Notes under the pieces: generated by a model
The model's input: only the letters and a program-made list of their open reading frames with translations
Told to the model about the DNA's origin: nothing
Databases searched by the model: none
Assembly (NCBI GenBank): GCA_023525975.1
Contig: CM042030.1
Span: 31,552,350 to 31,616,349, forward strand
DNA: 64,000 nt
Reading direction: 5' to 3'
Source: Smallanthus sonchifolius
Taxonomy: Eukaryota; Streptophyta; Magnoliopsida; Asterales; Asteraceae
Program-made: the position numbers and the translations under genes
Shown: positions 1-10,390 of the stretch, piece by piece
Position numbering within the stretch: position 1 is the stretch's first letter
Layout: every line of letters starts with the position of its first letter

Positions 1-558
1 CTGTAATATTGATAGATCTATTGTGCCTGACCAGCCCACCCGGTTAGGGTGTTTATTACTGCATACTCGGATATAGCCGCGTGTTATATTCAATCATATC
101 GGATATAGTGGGTAACTATATTCAAACATACCAGACTTAGCGGTTGTGCTCTGTTCAAGCGCGTCAAACTCGGTTTGAATTGTGATTAAATAAATGATAC
201 ATCATACATACTATGTTTAACAAGATAAACAATGAGTTGCAAAACGATTTACAACTACTATTTATCGGATTTACTAAACCTATGTACTCACCAACTTTTT
301 AGTTGACACTTGATTTAAATAATGTTTCAGGTTTGGATATGTGACTACTTGCCGAAGATTTCTCCACTTAAGGACTATGGACCTAGTTAAACTAATCAAT
401 GTTGTGAACTAGACTAGGTTATTTGAAATGTATCGTATTTGGATCTTGTTGTTTTTAAATTTAATTAATGAATTATGCAACCTTTTAGCTATCATGTGCT
501 TTTGAACAATCATTCCATTGTCCGCCTCGATGATTCCGCCATCGGTCGGGGTGTGACA
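1..558 (+). mobile_element. 3' part of a Ty3-type LTR, cut by the window edge
   Basis: The segment ends in the TG...CA-type terminus GGGGTGTGACA. Its blocks follow the same order as the end of the LARD1 5' LTR (8690-9170): a 'gatagatctattgtg' block, a 'caccaactttttagttgac' block and the final 'ccgcc...ggggtgtgaca' block. No primer-binding site follows; a minus-strand gag begins at once. The LTR therefore appears inserted into that gag, as a solo LTR or as one end of an element lying to the left. The 5' end and TSD are outside the window. Confidence 0.75.
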
Positions 559-559
559 C

Positions 560-1478
560 ATACCTACGCTGTTGTTGTTGTGGGGGTGGATTAGCTGAGA
601 AAGCTTTAGAGTTTGTATTGTCAAACTTGCGCTTGTTGTCAGCAGTCTTGGTGATTGCACCTCTCGGGGGTAGGGTACCCTGAGCTACAGCTTGATCGGT
701 CAACTTGTGGGCCAGCCTGATGGCCTGCTGGATAGTATTAAGGTTTGAAGAAGTCACCATGCTCTGGATCTGGGGGACTAGACCCTCGATGTACTTCTCG
801 AGCCTCTTGTAAGCAGGTGTCACCATTTGTGGACATAGAATTGCTAACTCGTGCGAATGAGTAGTGTAAGCCTCAATCTCTGAACCCTCCATATTTAGGT
901 TCCAGAATTCACCCTCCAGTTTCTGTACCTCATCATGGGGACAGTACTCTTCTCTTAGCATGGTTTTGAACTCTTCCCAGGTTAATGCATTTGCCATGTC
1001 CAGACCCAACATCTACACTTGGGAGTTCCACCAAGTAAGGGTCGGACCCTAGAGTGTGCCAGATGCATATTTGACTCAGTTGGCTTGGGGACAGTTGCAC
1101 ATTGCGAATATCGATTCAGCCTTTTCCATCCAACGGAGCAAACTGACTGCTCCTTCAGCACCATTGAACATGTAGGGCTTACAGTCCATAAAGGTCTTGA
1201 ATGTGCAGGTCTGGGGGTTAACAAGTTGATCTGGATTGAAAACATAGATACTGTTTAAGGATACAAGTTTCGGAAATGAGTTTAAAATAAGTGCTGACTC
1301 GCTAGAGTCGATAGATAATAGATTTAACTCCAGCTGGATTGGCTGCTAAGGCTTCAGCCACTCTGTCATTAATCAGTGCAGTAAGCTCAGCTGCAGTCAT
1401 GTTAATGTTGCCACGACCGCCATTTTGTTCGACACGTCCGCCGGCGCGTCCGCTACGTCCGTTTCCTCGTCCAGACAT
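560..1478 (-). pseudogene. gag: Degenerate Ty3/gypsy gag
   Basis: Gag forms the retrotransposon particle and binds the element RNA. The start at 1478 (MSGRG) opens a Gly/Arg-rich N-terminus followed by NMTAAELTALINDRVAEAL, matching the element at 62094. After an intron-like gap the capsid region resumes from about 1230 with in-frame stops, including one in the stretch before the TWW motif. It is open again from 1012, with the conserved block EEYCPHDEVQKLEGEFWNL and a Gln-rich tail before the zinc knuckles. The C-terminal knuckles and everything downstream are missing because the LTR at 1-558 interrupts the gene. It is a retrotrans_gag-family relic and cannot be functional. Confidence 0.85.
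1231..1331 (-). other. Relic of a gag intron
   Basis: This gap lies between the MSGRG exon and the capsid coding region, at the same place as the clear GT-AG intron at 62218-62315. The acceptor side, read on the minus strand, is a T-rich run ending in CAATCCAG. The donor is degraded (GAGTTAAAT where the intact copy has GCAGGTAAAT). The assignment rests on homology of position. Confidence 0.5.
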
Positions 1479-1713
1479 GATCTTTACATTCATAATATAC
1501 AATAATGAGAAAATATACCGCATACAATCATCATACAAGTACAAGTAAACAAAAGTAATCATAAACCACAACATCTAATATTTCAATAAAAATTCTTGAT
1601 CAAATAAATTGTAAGGGGTTACAAAGTAATTTCAATCAAAACATTAAATACAGAAATATTTGTTGGATGGGAACAACCCTGCCCATCTCTGTTTAGAAAG
1701 AAAAGAAAGAACA

Positions 1714-2092
1714 TCACATCTCACTGCTTGTTGAAGAAACAACAGATCCCTCATCATCATCCTCATTTGGTGCCTCCTCAGGTTCTCCTTCCTGCTCGTT
1801 CCCTGCCGCATTAGCAACCTCAAGTTGTGCCTCTAACTCCTCAATCGTCTCCTGAGCTGTTGCAAGACTAAACTCTAGTCCAATCACGTTGTTTTCCAAG
1901 TCCTTGAATGTCGCAACCAAATTGTCGTGCACAGCATCAGTCTCGCCTAAACTCACTGTCAGCTCCTTTAGCTTACGATCGGCTTGGTTCCCTTGTTGTA
2001 ACAATCCCGTGATCTCTCCAGCTGCATCACGCATGTTTCCGATCTCTCGGCCCATCTTGGCCACGAAAGCAGCATGTAGAACCAAAGACTGA
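1714..2092 (-). pseudogene. Pre-gag coiled-coil ORF, N-terminally truncated
   Basis: About 123 residues precede gag in the same element. The sequence is rich in Leu/Glu/Gln/Ala, with a likely coiled coil over the central 70 residues (for example TAQETIEELEAQLEVANAAG) and a strongly acidic, Ser-rich tail (EDDDEGSVVSSTSSEM). The ORF at 61069-61841 has the same architecture and alignable blocks, so this is a family feature. I do not recognise a named domain. The N-terminus is missing at the copia junction. Confidence 0.6.
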
Positions 2093-2121
2093 TTGCAACA
2101 AAATTATTCTAAGTACAAATG

Positions 2122-2267
2122 CTGATGATAGGCTTATCAGCAGCGTTCAACACTTGTTGCTGCTGATAGGCTTATCAGCAGCGTTCAACACTTGTTGCTG
2201 CTGATAGGCTTATCAGCAGCGTTCAACACTTGTTGCTGCTGATAGGCTTATCAGTAGCGTTCAACAG
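2122..2267 (+). repeat. 38-bp tandem repeat with hairpin units, about 4 copies
   Basis: The motif GGCTTATCAGCAGCG recurs at 2131, 2169, 2207 and 2245, an exact 38-bp period. Each unit holds a perfect 8-bp inverted repeat, TGCTGATA with TATCAGCA, around a 4-base loop. The last copy has a substitution. Confidence 0.9.
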
Positions 2268-2596
2268 ATCAGTCTTGATGCTGATCCTCATCCTTGCTGC
2301 TGACAGCCTTGTGCCTTGAAGATAAATCGTTGCAGCTGACTATCCATGCCAAGCGTCACTGACAACTTTCTGCAAAAGCTACTGACACACTCAAAGCAGA
2401 AGGAACCTCAATGGTGCAACCAATGACGGATAACAATGCTCTTCTCCAAGCATGCAAGTAATGATGCATAAAGAAGACGCTTCAATAAAGTTAGCTAGTT
2501 TAGACTAAACTTGTATTATTAGCTTTGTACAAAAGATCAACGATCTGTGTTAGATCTGATCCTTAGAATCAAGGGTCTGTCTTGATTCTAAGTTAG

Positions 2597-2604
2597 TATA
2601 AATA
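2597..2604 (+). promoter_or_regulatory. TATA box of the copia LTR
   Basis: TATAAATA lies about 200 bp before the LTR end, a usual position for the pol II promoter of a copia LTR. Confidence 0.55.
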
Positions 2605-2798
2605 TTGTGTAAACACTTCATTGTAAGTGTGCTTCTTGAAAAAGTTTTCATTTGTAATCGTTTATTCACAAAAGCTTAATACAACAGTGTTCTTATTAGT
2701 ATTCTTTCTGTTTACTCGATTATACTTGTGTAGTTGCTATTGTTTCCGCCAATTTCAATTAAGAACAGAACCATCTTGTACTTTCACGATCTAACAAG

Positions 2799-2810
2799 TG
2801 GTATCAGAGC
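2799..2810 (+). other. Primer-binding site (initiator Met tRNA)
   Basis: TGGTATCAGAGC is complementary to the 3' end of plant initiator Met tRNA and lies two bases after the LTR end, where reverse transcription would be primed. Confidence 0.9.
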
Positions 2811-2907
2811 TTTGGCTCAGATTAAACAAACTCACACTTGTTTAATCACTTCAGGTTCTATTCTAAACTTTCTCTTTGATCAAGTCACCCAAAATCACAA
2901 AACAAAG

Positions 2908-4875
2908 ATGGCACAGAGCAATGGATTTGAAGACATCGGCAGCATCAATCGACCACCAAGGTTGGTATCTGGGGAAGACTACGACATGTGGAAGAATCGC
3001 ATGGAAAGATTCTTTTGTTATCAGGAGTACGGAATGTGGAAATCCATCAGGGATGGACCCTACACTCCCATGGTGGCCTCTTCTGATTCTGGAGGACCAC
3101 TAGTCCCGAAGGAGCCCTCCAAGTACTCAGAAGAGGACATAAAGAAGATGGAGGTGGACTTCAAGGCTCTAGGAGCTATCCAAATGTGCCTTCAAAATGA
3201 AGTTTTTCATAACTTTAGAAGTTACAAAACTGCTAAAGAGCTCTGGGAGGCTCTTGAAAAGATGTTTGTTGGCTCAGAGGAAGTCAAAGAAAACAGAAGG
3301 GACATCCTGAAGCAGTAGTACGAAAACTTCATCTGGAAGGAAGGTGAGTCACTAACCGTTTTGTATAATAGGTACACGTACCTGGTGGGAGAACTGCAGT
3401 GCTCCAAAGTAAAGCTAGAGAATGAAGATATTCTCAAAAAGTTTATTAGATCTCTCCCGAGCTGCTGGACACTATATACAGTGTCTATACGAAGAACGGA
3501 GAATTTAAAAACTCTCTAGATGACAGAGCTCTTTGGCATGCTGAAAACATATGAATTAGAAATGATTCAAGCCAAGGAAAGGAGCTCCAATCATCAATCA
3601 GCCTCTACTTCCTCCACCATCTCATATGCGCTTCACTCTGATCACTCCGGTCCTAGTGCGAGAAATTATTATCCCCCCATCGTCATTCATCCTCAAACAC
3701 CAACTGCTTCACAATCCAACTCATCACCACTTCTTCTTGAAGCCCCTCCTCAACAGTCAACCTCTACTGCTTTTGTCTCTGACAACTCAAGCAGCATGTA
3801 CTTCATAAAAGAGGATCTGGAATGCTTTCATCCAGATAATCTTGAAGAAATGGATATTCAGCACTCATATGTCATGCTCTCCCTCGGAGCAAAAAGGTTC
3901 TATTCTAGAACCGGGAGATCTGTTCCAAGCAACAACTCAAACACCAGAGTGGGGTTAGATAAAAGCAAGATCCGGTGTTACAACTGTAACCAATTGGGTC
4001 ACTTTGCTAGGGAGTGCAAGGTGCCAAAAGCCAACCCGGGTGTCAGCCATCAAAGATAAGGCTACCAAGGTCAGCCCAGGCAACAACACCAGCAACAGCA
4101 AGGAACTCCTCCAGCTCAAACTACAGCTTGTGCAAATGTTGGAACTTCAGACTTTGACTGGAGTTTTCAATATGAAGTTGTTCCTACCACCAACCAAGCT
4201 CTTATGGCAGACACTGCAGAGATACCACCTCAGGTATTTGAACATCTTTGCTCTCAAGCTTGTATTGATAAAGTTTTAGGTTATAGAAAGCATAACCAAA
4301 ACCTTATAGATCAAAATGAAGAGATTCATCAGATGAAATCTGAGTTCAAAAAGGTTGAAAATACTTATAAAGAAAAGATTAACTACCTTAAGAAAGAGAT
4401 TTCATTGTTAAAACACGAACAAACTAATCTTGAAACTCAGATTGATGATCTACTGGTCAAACTAAAAGCTACCAGAGCTGAACTGGCAGAACAAAAAGTT
4501 CATGTTGAAAAATATGAATTTTCCTCCAAAAAGTTACAAAGACTTTTAGATATTCAAGTCCATGAGAAGGTAAAGACTGGACTTGGGTATAACAATGATC
4601 AGTACAAATCTGTTCCTCCTCCTGCTAACTATATTGCCATTCACGAACCAAGCTTCAATGTTGCAAATCTTGACACTGCAAACCAAAATCTTGATCCTTC
4701 AACGGATGAACCTTTCATCGAAGACTGCACTACCTCATCGGAATCTGAGTCAACCTGCTCAGACTATGATGAAACCAGTGCAGCCCCATCTGAAGCTGTT
4801 CTGAATAGAGCTAGAAGTTCCTGCTATTATTCCAGCTATTCCAGCCCCTGTCCCATTCAAACAGATCAAGATTAG
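2908..4875 (+). pseudogene. gag: Ty1/copia gag, interrupted
   Basis: The start ATG at 2908 gives MAQSNGFEDI, then the copia gag core (DYDMWKNRMERFF, later YKTAKELWEALEKMF). Stop codons interrupt it at 3316 and 3517. The frame resumes with a Ser/Thr/Pro-rich linker and a CCHC zinc knuckle, CYNCNQLGHFAREC, at about 3978-4019, where it would bind RNA. Another stop at 4057 precedes a Gln-rich segment and a long Lys/Glu/Leu-rich predicted coiled coil (about 4300-4560) with an acidic, Ser-rich tail to 4875. The unusually long gag with a coiled coil suits the large copia lineages. It is not functional as it stands. Confidence 0.8.
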
Positions 4876-4876
4876 C

Positions 4877-5738
4877 TATCCTCCAGATGGAAGTAAGCTA
4901 AACACTGAAAAGGGAGAGACATCAGGATTCGCTAACCCCAAGCCTCAGTCAAAGCCGATCACAAAGAGGAAGGTGTTTGATATATGTCATACGCCTGGAG
5001 AAAAAGTTCCATATGTTCAAAAGACCCTAGAAGAAGCCACTTTTGAACATAACAAAGCTCATCCATGGAACTTCAAGGATCTGTTCCAAAGAAAGGACTA
5101 TGTCTACCTTTCAAGAGACAAACTGGCCAGATCATGCTTTGTGTGTGGCAGATATAATCACACTGCCAGCACCTGCTTTCATTACCTGGAATACCAAAGA
5201 AATTCAAAGCAGAATGTCTTTGAAAAGACTAACAGAAACAAGAAGGTAAGAAGCTACGAGGCCAAAGCAACTAAGTTCAGGGAGTCTCTATCTCCCCCAA
5301 GAGTGAAGGTGTCAAGACCTCAACAAACCTGTATCATTTGTGGTGAAACCAACCACTTTGCTGCCAAATGCAGGTTTAATCCCTTCAACCAGATTGCAAA
5401 CTGCTCATCTAGATTTACACCATCAGCAGTAAACAAAACAGCTGCTGATCTTGAAAAGTCTGGAAAAACAAAAGTTAAGCCTTCAGCAGCAAAAATGTCT
5501 ACTGTGTATAAAGGGAAATCAAAGGCAAAGCCATCAGCACTAAGAGTGTCCACTGCTGATAAGGCAAAATCCAAGGCAAAGCCTTCAGCAGCCAAAAATG
5601 CTGCCACTCCAGCAAAGCCATCAGCAGCAGAATCTATTGTTGATAAGCCAGAAACATCAGTAGCAAAATCCGCTGCTGACAATGTGTGGAAAACTAGAAA
5701 ATCACCAACAAAGCAATGGAAAGCCAAACCATCTTCAA
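4877..5738 (+). pseudogene. Copia gag C-terminal part with two more zinc-knuckle-like motifs
   Basis: After a frameshift near 4830-4875 the reading continues in another frame. It has CFVCGRYNHTASTC at about 5137 and CIICGETNHFAAKC at about 5331. A Lys/Ala/Ser/Pro-rich low-complexity tail of imperfect repeats around KAKPSA follows (about 5460-5640). The frame is open from 4973 to 5758, but its last residues already come from the RNase H region, so the deletion junction lies near 5735-5740. Confidence 0.7.
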
Positions 5739-6183
5739 ACTGTCAAGAGAATTATTAGATACCTAAAAGGAGCCCCAAGACTTGGGCTTTGGTACTCTAA
5801 AGATGACAAGTTCAATCTGTATGCATACACTGAAAGTGATTACGGGGATGCAACTTAGACAAAAAGTCCACTTCAGGGGGATGTCAGTTTCTGGGAGGAA
5901 GACTGATTTCATGGCAGTGCAAGAAGCAAACATGTGTTTCAACTTCTACAGCTGAAGCAGAATACATTGCAGCTTCAAGTTGCTGTGCACAAGTCATCTG
6001 GATACAAAATCAAATGCTGGATTACAGGATGACTTTCATGGCAACTCCAATTCACATTGACAACATGAGCGCTATATCAATCACAAACAATCCGCTGCAG
6101 CACTCCAAGACAAAGCACATTGACATCAGTATCATTTCATAAGAGATCAAGTTGAGAAAAAGAGGATTATTTTAACCAAAGTT
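5739..6183 (+). pseudogene. Copia RNase H C-terminal remnant
   Basis: Conserved copia RNase H blocks appear in order: IRYLKGAPRLGLWY, ESDYGDA, STAEAEYIAAS, DNMSAISITNNP and SKTKHIDI. One-base frameshifts occur in the segment after GDA (about 5855) and just after KHIDI (about 6128). RNase H removes the RNA strand during reverse transcription; only this tail survives, fused to gag by the internal deletion. The end is cut by LARD1. Confidence 0.85.
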
Positions 6184-6496
6184 CATGTAACATCCATGAT
6201 TTTAAGGCCATAAACTTTCTTTAGTCATATTATTATTCAAGCATTTCAAAACCCGTACTCATCCAACACCTTATGTCACATTGATTACTATTTTAACATA
6301 TATAAATTCCAAATTTCAACCTAGCAATGACATATTGTTTTCCATTATACGTGTAACTTATGGATACATATTTATATATGTAAGTATAGGTATATGGTTA
6401 TGTAAACCTTTCTACATAATTAGTAATATTATAAAAATGGGAATTCGATATAAAATAGTTTAAAAATAAAATACATAATGTTTTAGTTCACAAGCT

Positions 6497-6498
<2 letters not shown>

Positions 6499-6546
<48 letters not shown>
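6499..6546 (+). repeat. (TA)n microsatellite
   Basis: About 24 TA units here, against about five at the matching place of the 3' LTR (near 13028), so the tract changed length after insertion or during copying. Confidence 0.95.
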
Positions 6547-6550
<4 letters not shown>

Positions 6551-7419
6551 TAATTTTATAAGAAAAAAAATTCAATTAGTTTGGTCGTGGAATTTTTTTC
6601 TAAAAACAAAGAAACCCTCTCCAAACACTTGAACCCTAAACCTTTGAAATTGGACCTCTTTAATATCAATTTTGACCACATTCATTCCAATCTGACCAAT
6701 TTTGACTTTAAGAGTCAAACAGTTCCAAATCCTTACAATTCAAGGCTGGAATCGATCAATCTCGGTTGTTATAAACCTTCCATATATACTAAGACAAGTA
6801 TCGACCATATTCAGACTCAATTAACACCCCAATCCAACGATTATCGCGGCCAAATTCGAAATTTAAACAGTTTGACTTCTCAAAGTCAAAACCGGATCAT
6901 TTCAGTTTCAAATCATGCAATTTAACGCGTTTAAGACCCGCAAATCACGCCCTAATTGTCTTCGAGTGTATTCAACCCAAATTTGCGACCCAATTCATCA
7001 AGAATTAAACGGATTAACACGTAATCTCGCTCTATGGCCGTCGGCCTTAAACCACGAATCGAATCCTGTAATTAAAACACAATTAAACGAATTAATATAC
7101 CCTCACACCTTCGCACGACCTCATAAAAGTTCTCTAAACGATCCCTCGATCCACATAATGGCTCTGGTCATCAATCGAGCACCAAGTACACCCCCTCGGA
7201 CTCCCTAGTCGTTTGCATTCATTACTTCACCAAAACAGGTAATTCTTGTTACCTTCGTACTCGCTACATCTTGTAGATCGAAAGCCCTCTGTTTAACTCC
7301 ATTAACAGAGGGCAATTCGATGCGTATTTGGCGATTCTTGGTTCTAGGGTTCATATCAATTCGGGGGCTGATTTGAGTTTTTGTTTAAAAGATTTTCCGT
7401 TTCATGATATACACTAACG

Positions 7420-7519
7420 AGCCCGTAGTCGGGATGGTTAGATGCGTGTGTGTTTAGTGACCCGGGACTGACCCGAGTTTGATCCGATCAGTCTTGGTTT
7501 TCATGTTTTTCTTTTTTTT
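7420..7519 (+). other. tRNA-like A-box/B-box/T-run module in the 5' LTR
   Basis: An A-box-like TGGTTAGATGC at 7435, a B-box-like GAGTTTGATCC at 7475-7485 and T-runs from 7498 are arranged like an RNA polymerase III type 2 promoter and terminator. The 3' LTR copy has the better B box GAGTTCGATCC. Related modules lie in LTR4 and LTR5. There is no recognisable anticodon arm, so it is not a working tRNA gene. Confidence 0.5.
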
Positions 7520-9173
7520 TAGCCTTTTAATCAGATTTGTAACTTCTAATAATTTTTATAAATTCTGTTAAATCTGTATAAACTTAAAAATATTTTTATT
7601 TATACTTTTATGTCCAAAATCTTTTATCTAATTAAACTTAACTCAAACTTATGTTAATTTAATCTTTAAAAAAATTGATTTAAATTCTTATAAACTATAT
7701 AAAACACCTTTAAACTTTATAAAACTTACATTCTTAATAAGAAATACTTTATAGAATTTAAATTACATATCATTTATTTAAAGTTACACTACATTTTAAA
7801 CGTTATTTATTTCCAAGTTAAAATGTGAAATAAATACTAAACATCTAAACACTTTAATAGATGGTTAGACAAAATAATTATTCGTATAAGATAATTATTC
7901 ATCCTTAATAATTATGTATACTTTAAATAATTATTAATAAACTTTAACCATTATTTACTCTTTAAATAATTATTTATCCTTAATAATTGTTCTTTTATTA
8001 TTAACTCTTGTTTATTCCTTGAATAAATCCTTAATAACTATTTAGTCTTTAAAAAGATTATTAATAACCTTTGAGAATTATTTAACCGCTAGATGATTTT
8101 TATCCTTTAATAATTTATTATTCTTTAAAAAATTGTTTTAGACCATTAATAATTATCTATTCTTACACTTAATTTATTTATAAATACCTAGAAAACATTA
8201 TTTCCTATTTTGTGTATTTGTGAGGCTTTTAAATAATTAACAAGTAAACTTATTACACTTTGATGTCATTCATTCAAAACTCCTATTTGAAACTTTGACC
8301 TAAACTTTATAAACACAATCAATCTCATCTCCCATTGGAACCCGAGTCAAATCTTGAACCCTAGATCCTAGCCATAAACTTGTAGATCATACTTAAACTC
8401 TAGACTTGTATTCTTAGGCTTATTTCGAGGATATTCTCCCTCGAAGTCTTGCAAACTTACTCTTACCGGATACTATTCATCAATCCAAGTGAGTTTACAT
8501 AGCCCCCTTTTTATTTTGTACTTTTGGGGTGAAACATGATTTACTTTTTTAAACTTTTTGCATAGACTTAAATACAATTCAATAATATGATATTATGTGT
8601 TATGTGCTTTATGCTTGAATGCTATGAGTTAAGACTACATATACATGACATTAGTACAATCATTAACTCCGTACAAGCCAACGGTTAACATTGATAGATC
8701 TATTGTGTCTGACAAACCCACCCGGTTACGGTGTTTGTTACCGACTTTACATTAGGGTAACCTGCGTGTTATGCCTCAGTCACAAGGTTTGATTGTACAC
8801 ACTTAGTTTAACTATAGATTCTCCATAAATGCCTTATGCACGTGTGTCGTATGAATTGTATAAAACACTTTAAGCTTGGTTGTGTGTTAAAACCTATGTA
8901 TGCTCACCAACTTTTTAGTTGACCTTGTTTTTATCATGTTTCAGGTACTAATGCTTGAGAATAAGTACAAGCTGCTTCACTTAGGATCGAGGACCTAGAA
9001 TCTAAATTAATGAAACTATTTATGTATTTATGTTTTCCTTGTATTGTTGAATTCATGATTAATTATGATATGAAGTTGTCTATTTAAATATTTAAACTTA
9101 GCAAACCTTGAGCTTTTGAACAGTCTACATATCCGCCCCGACGTATTCCGCCGTCGGTTGGGGTGTGACAGAT

Positions 9174-9185
9174 TGGTATCAGAGC
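9174..9185 (+). other. LARD1 primer-binding site
   Basis: TGGTATCAGAGC, three bases after the LTR end, complementary to initiator Met tRNA. Confidence 0.95.
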
Positions 9186-9949
9186 CTTGGTTGTAGGGAA
9201 TTAGGTTATTAGACACTCTTGACCTAGACTATAATCTTAGGACACCCATACACTGCCATGCTACTACATGCTACATGATTAATCCTTGTGTGAATATTTT
9301 TACATGTTATCCTAAGTAATTTCGATACATGCTACAATACTTAATAGTTTATGTGTCACGCTACTTGATAACTTTTGCGCTTACATTCATTTCTATCTAC
9401 ATGCTACCTATGTGTTTCATTAAGTCTTATCCTAAGTTTTAAACACACACACATACACACCAAATTCTTCGTACACCTTTGAACTCACACACATGATACC
9501 ATCACCACTTGTGAACAAAGACTTAAACAATTGGGCCTAATAACCATTAATAATAAACTAAGAAGCCCATCTATCCTCCAAGAAGAAGAAGCCTACTACA
9601 ACATATAAGACTCACTTTCGGGCCTCAAAGCCCAGTCCACAACAATTCTCATCATGACCATGAGCCCAACAATAGTGTTATTAATACATGATGGCTGGAA
9701 GAGTGTGTAGGCCCATGAGGGATTCTGACTAAGGAAAGATAGGGTACTTAAGTGTGTCCTAGTGACCCACCCCTCTTTCCTGGGAATCCTCCTCAGGGAT
9801 GCATTACTTATAGGTCAATTGTATTTCTAAAATACTGTTGTGAAGGCTCGGTGTTATGACTAGTCAAACTCTAAACCTATGAGAACTCCTACGTTTAACA
9901 CTCAGTATTTTATTATCACTTACAACCTTTTCATTGTTTCCTACTAGAC

Positions 9950-10390
9950 ATGGACTCCTACTCTCCTTCCTCCCCGATATACCGTCCCGGAGCAGAGTCT
10001 GATTGGGAAGAAGTCATCAGAACACCCGAGTATCGGTCGCCACCACCCCCAGCTGCTAGACCAAGGTTTGATGTAAGGGCAGATTGGACTAGGAACACCG
10101 GCCCCAGACTTCGAACACCTAGATCACCCCCATTAAGAGACCCGTATCATCCTAACCCTTGGGTAAGGCATACCATGGCACCCACTAGTGCTATGGGAAT
10201 TCCAATCAATGACATTCACCAATATGTAAGGACCGCAGAATTTGAGAGGCAAAGGATGGAGCATGAGGTAATGCACGACTTACAAGGACAAAGAATGGAT
10301 AGCCTAGCAAACCAATTAGGGTACCAAAAGGAATTAATCTCCATCCTCAAAAAAAAAAGAAATATTGGAGCATCACACGGAGACAGCTAG
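9950..10390 (+). CDS. Small LARD1 ORF, possible pre-gag remnant
   Basis: A 146-residue ORF lies about 770 bp after the primer-binding site. The first 75 residues are rich in Pro, Arg and Ser (for example RSPPPPAARPRF). The last 60 are polar and probably helical (RQRMEHEVMHDLQGQRMDSL) and end in a Lys-rich run. The element at 61069 carries a Pro-rich, coiled-coil pre-gag ORF in the equivalent place, so this may be a diverged counterpart. I recognise no named domain. The poly-A run at 10350 is a likely frameshift site. Confidence 0.45.
   Translation: MDSYSPSSPIYRPGAESDWEEVIRTPEYRSPPPPAARPRFDVRADWTRNTGPRLRTPRSPPLRDPYHPNPWVRHTMAPTSAMGIPINDIHQYVRTAEFERQRMEHEVMHDLQGQRMDSLANQLGYQKELISILKKKRNIGASHGDS

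Larger units (their letters stand above)
559..2095 (-). mobile_element. Ty3/gypsy element fragment (pre-gag ORF plus gag)
   Basis: A minus-strand remnant has the same gene order as the plus-strand element at 60953-64000: a coiled-coil pre-gag ORF, a short exon beginning MSGRG, an intron-like gap, and gag. It is cut on one side by the LTR ending at 558 and on the other by the copia element starting near 2096. No LTR or primer-binding site of its own is present. Stops and frame damage show that it is inactive. Confidence 0.8.
2119..2796 (+). repeat. 5' LTR of the copia element
   Basis: The LTR ends in ATCTAACA two bases before the primer-binding site. It contains a 38-bp tandem repeat near its start, a TATA box at 2597 and a T-rich leader. 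No second copy exists in the window, so the left boundary is estimated. Confidence 0.6.
2096..6185 (+). mobile_element. Internally deleted Ty1/copia element
   Basis: The order is 5' LTR, initiator-Met-tRNA primer-binding site, gag with zinc knuckles, then the C-terminal part of RNase H. Protease, integrase, reverse transcriptase and the 3' LTR are absent. The LARD1 5' LTR starts at 6186 and interrupts the region coding for the end of RNase H. Several stops and frameshifts are present. The exact left end is uncertain; the boundary is where the minus-strand gypsy frame stops aligning. Confidence 0.85.
6186..9170 (+). repeat. LARD1 5' LTR
   Basis: Starts TGTAACATCC and ends GGTGTGACA. It is near-identical to 12715-14567 over the first 1.9 kb. 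It contains a (TA)n tract, a tRNA-like module at 7420-7519 and a long AT-rich tract from about 7520 to 8220. Open frames at 6581-7208 are not conserved as codons between the two LTRs. Confidence 0.9.

Noticed and set aside
6581..7208. Two ORFs of 114 and 97 residues in the LARD1 LTR
   Set aside because: The 3' LTR copy of the first stops early (83 residues) and the second loses 33 bp. Similarity is explained by LTR identity, not by coding constraint.
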